Assembly: GCA_021160785.1 (NCBI GenBank)
Contig: JAGHBX010000302.1
Span: 1-5,152 of the forward strand
DNA length: 5,152 nt
Source: Planctomycetota bacterium
Lineage (GTDB): Bacteria; Planctomycetota; Phycisphaerae; Sedimentisphaerales; Anaerohalosphaeraceae
Direction of reading: 5' to 3'
This document shows positions 1-4,436 of this stretch, piece after piece. The position numbers and the translations under genes are program-made. The notes under the pieces are model-generated. The model did no database searches. It saw only the letters and a list, made by a program, of their open reading frames with translations, and was not told the DNA's origin. How positions within the stretch are numbered: position 1 is the stretch's first letter; every line of letters begins with the position of its first letter.

Positions 1-303
1 ACTTCCTCCACCAAGACCAATGACGCCGTCGCAATTCTCTGCATGGTAGACTTCCATCGCCTTTTCGACGTCGGTAATCAGCGGGTTCGGATGAACGTCT
101 GCAAATACGCCAAACGGAACGGATGCACTTGTGAGCACTTGCTGTACCGTGGAGAATACGTCAATGTTTTTCAGCCCGGCATCGGTGACCAGCAGAGGCC
201 TGGAAATCCCGACTTCCTTGAGGCATGCGGGTAACTGTTTCACCGCGCCCGGACCGAACACGATTGTTGTTGGAAACGAAAACCGGGTAATTTTATTTGG
301 CAC
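1..303 (-). CDS. Iron-containing alcohol dehydrogenase, N-terminal part (cut by window edge)
   Basis: The reading frame is open for 101 codons, from a GTG at 303-301 to the window edge. The translation has the hallmarks of the Fe-ADH family: an N-terminal beta strand leading into IVFGPGAV (about residues 14-21), a PLLVTDAGL segment (about 36-44), the FADVHPNP loop (about 68-75), and CDGVIGLGGGS at residues 91-101, whose GGGS is the pyrophosphate-binding turn for NAD(P). Members are about 380-400 residues long and catalyse metal-dependent interconversion of alcohols and aldehydes or ketones in the cytoplasm. The metal-binding Asp/His residues lie in the missing C-terminal part, so activity cannot be judged. 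GTG is chosen because a strong SD (AAAGGAGAG) ends 6 nt upstream; the nearby ATG at 308-306 is out of frame. It is the last visible gene of a HAD-amidotransferase-ADH operon, 26 nt after the amidotransferase stop. Family sure; substrate unknown. Confidence 0.9.
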   Translation of the reverse strand, partial: MPNKITRFSFPTTIVFGPGAVKQLPACLKEVGISRPLLVTDAGLKNIDVFSTVQQVLTSASVPFGVFADVHPNPLITDVEKAMEVYHAENCDGVIGLGGGS

Positions 304-309
304 GACATT

Positions 310-318
310 CTCTCCTTT
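310..318 (-). promoter_or_regulatory. Ribosome binding site of the Fe-ADH gene
   Basis: AAAGGAGAG on the minus strand lies 6 nt before the GTG at 303-301. It decides the start in favour of GTG; the ATG at 308-306 is only 1 nt from the SD and is in the wrong frame. Confidence 0.7.
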
Positions 319-329
319 ACACAGACCGA

Positions 330-1190
330 CTATCCATTCGCGGTTGGCAGCACCAGCTTATTGATCCAGTTGACAAACTCGCACTGCCGGATCGAATCGT
401 TCAGCACGTCGTCATCGATCGCCAACTGCCATCGCAGGTCCTCCCTGTCAGGCTCGGCGGCAAGCGCCTTCATTTTTTCGACCAGTTGTACCATGTCTTC
501 GTTGCCGCGGAAAAAACCGGCTTTGGTGAGCTTCTCCTCGCGGGCAACGATCAGGCACGCCATTTCATGCAAGTCGTATTCCGGATGATACTGTGTCGCC
601 CAGAAAGTCCCTTTTTTGTGAGTAACCGCCACCGCCTGGATGGATGTAAAACTGTTGGCGGCAAGACAAACACAGTCCGGCGTCATTCTTGTAACCATGT
701 CGTCATGACTGATGAAACCTTCGAATACCCTGGGTTTGCCCTCGAACATCGGGTGGTCATAAGCCTCCTGTGTCAGATGAATCTTGCGGGCCAGGCCCAT
801 CTCTCTGCCCTTCGGGTTGGGCTCGACCTCGCCGCCGGCGGCAACGACAGCCATCTGCAGACCCCAGCAGCTTCCAAAACTTGGGGTCCCGACTTCATAG
901 GCGTCTTTGGCCAGCCTGACCTAGCCGGACACGCTGGGATTCTCCATGTCGTTGATCGAAAGATTACAGCCTGTCCAGATAATACCGACATACCTGTCAA
1001 GATCACCCGCCGACGGAAGTTCTGCACCCGGATCGCTTGGAAGCACCACATCATAGACTGCATCGCAAAGATGCTGCCCCAGCATATCGGCATAAAGCCT
1101 CCATGCAAGCTTCATCCCGGACGTCTCAAGGTCATCCCGGCTTTTAGGGGGATAGCCGTCAATAATCAAAAATCGCAGCGAACTCGTCAT
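330..1190 (-). pseudogene. Class-I glutamine amidotransferase (GMP-synthase-like), interrupted by an in-frame TAG
   Basis: One frame runs from ATG 1190-1188 (SD GGAGAT, 6-nt gap after GGAG) to TAG 332-330: 286 codons, of which only codon 90 (921-923) is a stop, TAG. The N-terminal 89 residues contain LRFLIIDGYPP and YVGIIWTGCNLSIND. After the stop the fold continues without a break: GTPSFGSCWGLQMAVVAAGG holds the nucleophile elbow (Cys108), and ATQYHPEYD holds His202 and Glu204, completing the Cys-His-Glu triad. This resembles the stand-alone GMP-synthase-type GATase domain (COG0518 style), which hydrolyses glutamine or a gamma-glutamyl amide. The stop sits at a position where, from family memory, Gln is expected (SxQVxLAK), so CAG to TAG is the simplest change. 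An 89-residue product would lack all catalytic residues; restart at Met113 would lose Cys108. The gene is 15 nt downstream of the HAD gene. It could be a fresh pseudogene, a sequencing error or a read-through codon. Confidence 0.85.
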
Positions 1191-1205
1191 ACTTATCTCC
1201 AGTGT

Positions 1206-1970
1206 CTACTCTCGGTTCATCTCTTCCATGATGGAGGGCAAATTCTCAAAGTCTCTGCAAATTGCATCGGCCTTTGTATTCTCACTGCCGCGATCCTTCA
1301 CCACCGTACACAATATCGCCTTTGCACCCACGCCATGCGGCCCGGCAATATCCTTGGCCTCCCTGTCGCCGATATGGACGATTTCGGCAAGTTCAACGCC
1401 TAACTGGCGGGCTGCTGTCTCGAAGAGAGCAGGCGTCGGCTTTGCAAAGCCAATCTCATCGGAAAAAACAAAGCTATCGAAATACTTCAACAGGTCGTAG
1501 TGTTCCAGCAATTGTCGCAGAGCCCTGCCCGGACTGAAAATGGCGTCGGATATCACACCAAGACGATACCCGCCGTGGAGTTCTTTCAGCACCTGCGCCA
1601 CACCCGATGCAATATCCGGCCGAGGGCCTAACTCCATATCCTCGTGCAATCGAACCAGTTCGTCCATCTCCCCGCCGCCCAGTTGGCGATTGAGTCCCTT
1701 GAGCAATACCGCCAAACGATCCCTGACCGTCCACGTAATATTCTGCCCATACCATACCCGCCGAAAGGCCGCGTCGGTGGTATCGTAGGCGACATCGACA
1801 AGCTCTCTGGCCACGGGATTAGTCTGCTTCAGGAATTTCTCGACCAGATTTCTTCTTTCAATCGGCTTTGGGGCAAGACCCTCGTCGGCCCGTTTGGGCT
1901 CATCGGAGTCATCGACAAACACAGTGTCCCAAAGATCAAACGTTATCGCACGAATTCCAGCCTCTGCCAT
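1206..1970 (-). CDS. HAD-superfamily hydrolase (haloacid dehalogenase/phosphatase type IA)
   Basis: This is an intact 254-residue protein with all four HAD motifs. Motif I is ITFDLWDTVF, with nucleophile Asp12. Motif II is LGVISDA (Ser141). Motif III is FAKPTPALF (Lys177). Motif IV is HIGDREAKDIAGPHGVGA (Asp202, Asp207). An alpha-helical cap (about residues 25-115) lies between motifs I and II, as in the C1-cap (type IA) group, and the length is normal for it. Motif I has Trp14 where phosphatases usually have the second, acid/base Asp, with Asp15 next to it; FDxWxT variants are known in this group. The reaction is probably hydrolysis of a small phosphoester or related compound in the cytoplasm; the substrate is unknown. 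The ATG at 1970 is preceded by a weak AGGG about 8 nt upstream and, about 60 nt upstream, by a good promoter. It is the first gene of the HAD-amidotransferase-ADH operon. Confidence 0.92.
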   Translation of the reverse strand: MAEAGIRAITFDLWDTVFVDDSDEPKRADEGLAPKPIERRNLVEKFLKQTNPVARELVDVAYDTTDAAFRRVWYGQNITWTVRDRLAVLLKGLNRQLGGGEMDELVRLHEDMELGPRPDIASGVAQVLKELHGGYRLGVISDAIFSPGRALRQLLEHYDLLKYFDSFVFSDEIGFAKPTPALFETAARQLGVELAEIVHIGDREAKDIAGPHGVGAKAILCTVVKDRGSENTKADAICRDFENLPSIMEEMNRE

Positions 1971-2029
1971 CCAAATTACCCTATTTCGAATCCGTTAATC
2001 GTCCATATCCGGCCATGCATTTTATCGAG

Positions 2030-2058
2030 ACTATACATCAGTACCTGCAAATTGTCAA
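2030..2058 (-). promoter_or_regulatory. Sigma70-type promoter of the HAD-amidotransferase-ADH operon
   Basis: On the minus strand there is a perfect -35 TTGACA (2058-2053), a 17-nt spacer, and a -10 TATAGT (2035-2030, one mismatch to TATAAT). Transcription would start near 2023, giving a leader of about 53 nt before ATG 1970. Both position and orientation fit the operon. Confidence 0.65.
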
Positions 2059-2085
2059 CTTCCGAGCCACTTTGGAAAGTGCTAT

Positions 2086-2102
2086 GCCGGCAAGATGCCG
2101 GC
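2086..2102. repeat. Hairpin GCCGGC-aagat-GCCGGC
   Basis: Two copies of the self-complementary hexamer GCCGGC (2086-2091 and 2097-2102) flank a 5-nt loop, so they form both a direct and an inverted repeat. This is the first of several GC-rich hairpins lying within about 150 bases outside any gene, about 30 nt upstream of the HAD -35 box. It lacks a T-tract, so it is not a standard terminator for either strand. Confidence 0.5.
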
Positions 2103-2110
2103 GGTACGTA

Positions 2111-2129
2111 GCGGGGGCGTCTCGCCCGC
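2111..2129. repeat. GC-rich hairpin, GCGGGGGCG-tct-CGCCCGC
   Basis: The left arm at 2111-2119 pairs with CGCCCGC at 2123-2129 around a 3-nt loop, with one G bulged out. The core GGCGTCTCGCC resembles REP-like palindromes seen in many copies in some bacterial genomes. That these hairpins form one interspersed repeat unit is inference from composition and spacing. Confidence 0.5.
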
Positions 2130-2205
2130 GGTCCCAGGCGAGCGGTTCTTCGAGGTCGCTAAACACCTGCTTGCCCCGCCGTTGCCGGGCGGCTGTGTGC
2201 GGCTT

Positions 2206-2233
2206 GCGGTGGGCTAAGAGCCCAACCAACCGC
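2206..2233. repeat. Two-part hairpin with GGGCT-aag-AGCCC core
   Basis: GGGCT (2211-2215) and AGCCC (2219-2223) form a tight stem around AAG. Outer arms GCGGT (2206-2210) and ACCGC (2229-2233) extend it across a one-sided AACCA bulge. It lies at the right end of the GC-rich block, before the EamA promoter. No T-tract follows on either strand. It may be the right end of a palindromic repeat element that starts near 2083. Confidence 0.45.
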
Positions 2234-2277
2234 CACAATCCTTTCGCACGCTGATGGCTCTGAATCGCACAAATATG

Positions 2278-2306
2278 TTGCCAAATTGAATAGGAAAAGA
2301 TAGATT
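2278..2306 (+). promoter_or_regulatory. Candidate sigma70-type promoter of the EamA gene
   Basis: TTGCCA (2278-2283, one mismatch to the -35 consensus) is followed after 17 nt by TAGATT (2301-2306, four of six matches to the -10). Transcription would begin near 2313, about 47 nt before ATG 2360. Spacing and placement are good; the -10 is weak. Confidence 0.4.
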
Positions 2307-2359
2307 ATGCGTTCGTACATCTTAACGTGACAGGACCGAGAGGTTTTTGAGGCCAAATA

Positions 2360-3031
2360 ATGTCGGTTGCGGCTATATCGCTGGTTTTTGTTTCGGCATT
2401 CATGCATGCCGCATGGAATCTGCTGGCGAGACATCGAAAGTCCGAGATGGCCTTCTTCTCACGAATGCTGCTGATCATAATGGCAATCGGCCTTTTACCT
2501 GTCATTGCTGGCGAGGTGCTGTCGCATTCAATTCCGAAAAAGGCGTGGCTTTGCGCCGTCGGATCGGGCTTTTGCGGGGCGTCGTACCTGTATTCACTTG
2601 CCAGCGCGTATCGTTCGTCGGATTTTACGGTTGTGTATCCTGTTGCGCGGGCATTACCTGTTCTTTTGGTGGGATTGGGCGATGTCCTGAGAGGGAGATT
2701 GCTGACGCCGCTCGGCTTGGTGGGGCTTGTTCTTGTGGCGGCCGGATGCCCGCTCACTCCGTTGTGCTCATTTCGCGAGTTTTCGATTCGACGATACGTT
2801 CATCGTTCTATGCTATGGATGGTGCTCGCGGCCCTTGGAACGGTGGGGTACTCCCTGCTTGACAAGACAGCTTCCGAGATTGTCAACCAAGGGCCTGCAA
2901 CGGCTGCGAAGTATTGCTATTTGTTCTTCTCGTTCTCCGGTCTGGTTTTCTTTGCACTGCAAAAGGCGACCCGGGTGAATTCACGGGACAGTGAAGATGT
3001 CGGTTTGAAATTGCCTGCGGTCAAACCGTAG
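2360..3031 (+). pseudogene. EamA/DMT-family permease, truncated at the C-terminus
   Basis: ATG 2360, with SD TTGAGG 7 nt upstream, opens a 223-residue frame. The start is typical of EamA (drug/metabolite transporter) proteins: SLVFVSAFMHAAWNLLARH is TM1 with the conserved HAAWN. Then come membrane segments at about residues 34-52 and 64-84, the SSDFTVVYPVARALPVLLV signature (about 87-105), TM5 (about 116-131), TM6 (LWMVLAALGTVGYSL, about 152-166) and TM7 (about 186-201). Recognisable sequence ends at LPAV (about residues 218-221), and a TAG follows at 3029-3031. Family members have about 290-300 residues and ten helices, so the last three helices are absent. The DNA just beyond is the 3' end of the opposing MFS gene, so this is a junction with lost DNA and not a frameshift. 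It would export or import a small metabolite in the inner membrane; as shown it is probably non-functional. Confidence 0.8.
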
Positions 3032-4184
3032 TTGTCGAGAACTCCGCCCAGGAAGAATCCCGAGAATGCAGCACCCACATACATCCAGCCATCCATGATT
3101 CCGGCGCCGGTGCCGCCGATATCCTTGCCAAGGATGTCTCCGGGCAGGTCGAACAGAGGTGTTTGAATCGCCTGGATAAATCCGCCTCCGACGAACATCG
3201 CCGCCAACAGCAAGAACAACCCAATGCGAATTCCCAGTAGGGATATCGACAGTATCGGCGCCCCTTGAGCTATAAAGTAGATCGCACCGGCACTCAAAAA
3301 GCAGCCGATCATAATTGTCTGCCACCTGGTTCCCTTGAAAATGCGGTCGGACACAACACCGCAGAGGAGCGAAAGGGTTGCGCCGCCCAGACTCGCCATT
3401 GCTGTTACCCACCCCGCTGTGACTATGCCGAGCCCAAAGCCTCCTTCTTCAACCGGCGCCTCGAAAATCCTGACTCCCCACGACAGCAATCCCCATCGCA
3501 CAAAATTTGCACCTACCCCGCACAAATAGGAGATATTCATCCTGGGGTTGGTGAAAGCAAGCCAGTACTCCCGCCCGCCGGTACGTTTAGCCGGCTTTTG
3601 GGATTTCTGCTCCCATTCCGTTTCCAGACCGGCATCTTGGGGTGAACTTTTACACAAGAATAAGAATAACACGGCCATTCCGAACAGAAAAGCGGGAGAA
3701 ACGATAAACGCCGCCCGCCATCCCCAGTGCTTAACGGTAAAAGTTGCGATTGGGTAAATCAAGAATGCTCCGAAGTAACACAGGAAGTTGGCCCAGCCCA
3801 TCCACGTACCCCAGCGTTTTTCGGGAAACCAGTTGTATATGACCCGACATAACGGCGCCCATCCCATAGACGACAGATAGCCGTTGATTGACCACAGAAC
3901 GATGAAAACAGTAAGCGCCGACAGACCGACAAAGCCTGCGAACCGCCCTGCAAAACCAAACAGCAGATTAACAACGACGCCCCCCAAAGCCCCGATCGTC
4001 AGAATCCATCCAAATGTCTGGTCCGTGAATCCGAATTCTTCTTTTATTCCAGGCGTGGCTGCGCTGAGGTTATACTTGCAGAAGTAGTAGAAAAGGTACA
4101 GGATCCCGCACTGAAAAACGCGCGGATCTGCCAAATGTGCACACCTTTTGCCCGGAGGATGTTCTTGTCGGCGTTTTGTTCCAC
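2917..4184 (-). pseudogene. MFS permease of OPA (GlpT/UhpC) type with frameshift, probable internal deletion and lost C-terminus
   Basis: Starting at GTG 4184, with SD AAAGGAGA and a 5-nt gap, the first 24 codons (EQNADKNILRAKGVHIWQIR...) look like a normal OPA N-terminus. At a five-base homopolymer (4114-4118) the frame must slip back one base to continue as QCGILYLFYYFCKYNLSAAT (TM1). Without the slip, translation ends at TAA 4046-4044 after 46 residues. Later family features are LWSINGYLSSMGWAPLCR (TM4), NWFPEKRWGTWMGWAN, the HWGWRAAF turn, a hydrophilic central loop, IFEAP, and GTGAGIMDGWMYVGAAFSGFF (TM11). From TM2 (GWILTI) the chain jumps to GGVVVNLLFGF; compared with GlpT about 27 residues including the DRxxxR loop are missing. 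Homology ends at LDNYG (about 3025); the tail to TAG 2919-2917 is antisense EamA sequence, so TM12 is missing. OPA proteins move organophosphates or similar organic anions across the inner membrane. Very probably inactive. Confidence 0.8.
3001..3028. other. Perfect inverted repeat at the junction of two truncated convergent genes
   Basis: CGGTTTGA (3001-3008) and TCAAACCG (3021-3028) are exact reverse complements around a 12-nt spacer. The right arm covers the point where EamA homology (last residues from about 3011-3022) gives way to MFS homology (Asn-Tyr-Gly codons at 3033-3025). It could act as a two-way hairpin between convergent genes, though no T-tract follows on either strand, or it could be a scar of template switching or deletion. 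Confidence 0.5.
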
Positions 4185-4188
4185 TGGG

Positions 4189-4196
4189 TCTCCTTT
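4189..4196 (-). promoter_or_regulatory. Ribosome binding site of the MFS gene
   Basis: AAAGGAGA on the minus strand, 5 nt before GTG 4184-4182, is the strongest SD in this stretch. It points to the GTG frame and away from the TTG at 4236, which would give an unfamily-like, highly basic 41-residue N-terminus. This is the main evidence that the upstream portion is in a different frame from the rest of the gene. Confidence 0.6.
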
Positions 4197-4243
4197 CCTT
4201 CTTGCTATCGCCGTCCGGACAAGTTCTTTGCGGCAATCTGAGC

Positions 4244-4272
4244 AGAGTAAGGTGTTATATCCGAAAAGTCAA
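4244..4272 (-). promoter_or_regulatory. Candidate sigma70-type promoter of the MFS gene
   Basis: On the minus strand, TTGACT (4272-4267) is followed by a 17-nt spacer and TACTCT (4249-4244). Transcription would start near 4237, giving a leader of about 53 nt to GTG 4184. The -35 is good; the -10 matches only TA...T. Confidence 0.4.
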
Positions 4273-4325
4273 CCGGCAGCTTCTACGGTGGGTCATTCTC
4301 TCTTGAGTATTGCTCGGTGATGCTG

Positions 4326-4345
4326 TTTTCGGCACATCCGCAAAA
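4326..4345. promoter_or_regulatory. Imperfect palindrome upstream of the MFS promoter, possible operator
   Basis: TTTTCGG (4326-4332) and CCGCAAAA (4338-4345) form an imperfect inverted repeat with a CACAT centre, about 50 bases upstream of the -35 box. Placement would suit an activator site, but a chance match is quite possible. Confidence 0.2.
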
Positions 4346-4399
4346 TGTGCACGCAGGTTGACACATCGTATGATCGAGAAGAATCGCCCGGCGTCTCAG

Positions 4400-4429
4400 A
4401 TGCCAGGATTCCCCCCCAACGGCCGGCAT
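4400..4429. terminator. Hairpin just after the propeller gene, weak terminator candidate
   Basis: ATGCC-A-GG (4400-4407) pairs with CCGGCAT (4423-4429), with one bulged A and a 15-nt loop containing a C7 run. It begins 7 nt beyond the TGA at 4439-4437. The T-tract (TTTT, 4429-4432) is on the plus-strand side, so for the minus-strand gene it would be only an mRNA-end hairpin, not a classical intrinsic terminator. Confidence 0.25.
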
Positions 4430-4436
4430 TTTCAGA

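Larger units (their letters stand above)
1971..2359. other. Divergent intergenic region with two promoters and a palindromic repeat cluster
   Basis: These 389 bases separate the HAD operon (minus) from the EamA gene (plus). Reading left to right they hold the HAD leader and promoter (to 2058), a GC-rich block of hairpins (about 2083-2235), and an AT-richer stretch (about 2240-2359) with a candidate EamA promoter and its SD (TTGAGG, 7 nt before ATG 2360). Open frames crossing the block have no recognisable protein features and I see no gene. Confidence 0.6.

Noticed and set aside
921..923. Pyrrolysine or other planned recoding at the amidotransferase TAG
   Set aside because: There is no sign of a downstream insertion structure, the family is not known to use it, and the expected residue is Gln. 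Kept only as a low-interest question.
297..1403. Long plus-strand open frame of 368 codons
   Set aside because: It lies antisense to the Fe-ADH start, the amidotransferase and the HAD gene, all of which carry clear family motifs. Its translation shows no domain and no SD, and reads as a mirror of coding sequence.
1644..2111. Plus-strand open frame of 155 codons
   Set aside because: It is antisense to the HAD gene and runs into the hairpin block; no recognisable features.
2347..2862. Plus-strand open frame of 171 codons overlapping EamA
   Set aside because: It is a shifted-frame shadow of the EamA gene, which has the SD, the HAAWN motif and the membrane pattern.
2975..2984. 10-bp palindrome GTGAATTCAC near the transporter junction (contains an EcoRI site)
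   Set aside because: It was considered as a cloning-chimera joint, but EamA homology seems to continue about 35 bases past it, and other GAATTC sites occur elsewhere in the window.
4110..4121. Programmed -1 frameshifting in the MFS gene
   Set aside because: The heptamer GTTTTTC is not a canonical slippery site and no stimulating hairpin was seen; a lost base in a T-run is simpler.
4234..4236. TTG start giving the MFS frame an extra 41-residue N-terminus
   Set aside because: There is no SD, the peptide is basic and unlike the family, and a better GTG start with a strong SD exists in the other frame, leading to family-like sequence.
4358..4363. Plus-strand TTGACA as a promoter
   Set aside because: No acceptable -10 at a normal distance and no plus-strand gene follows.
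4411..4417. C7 run after the propeller gene
   Set aside because: A homopolymer in non-coding DNA; at most a loop of a weak hairpin, with no function indicated.
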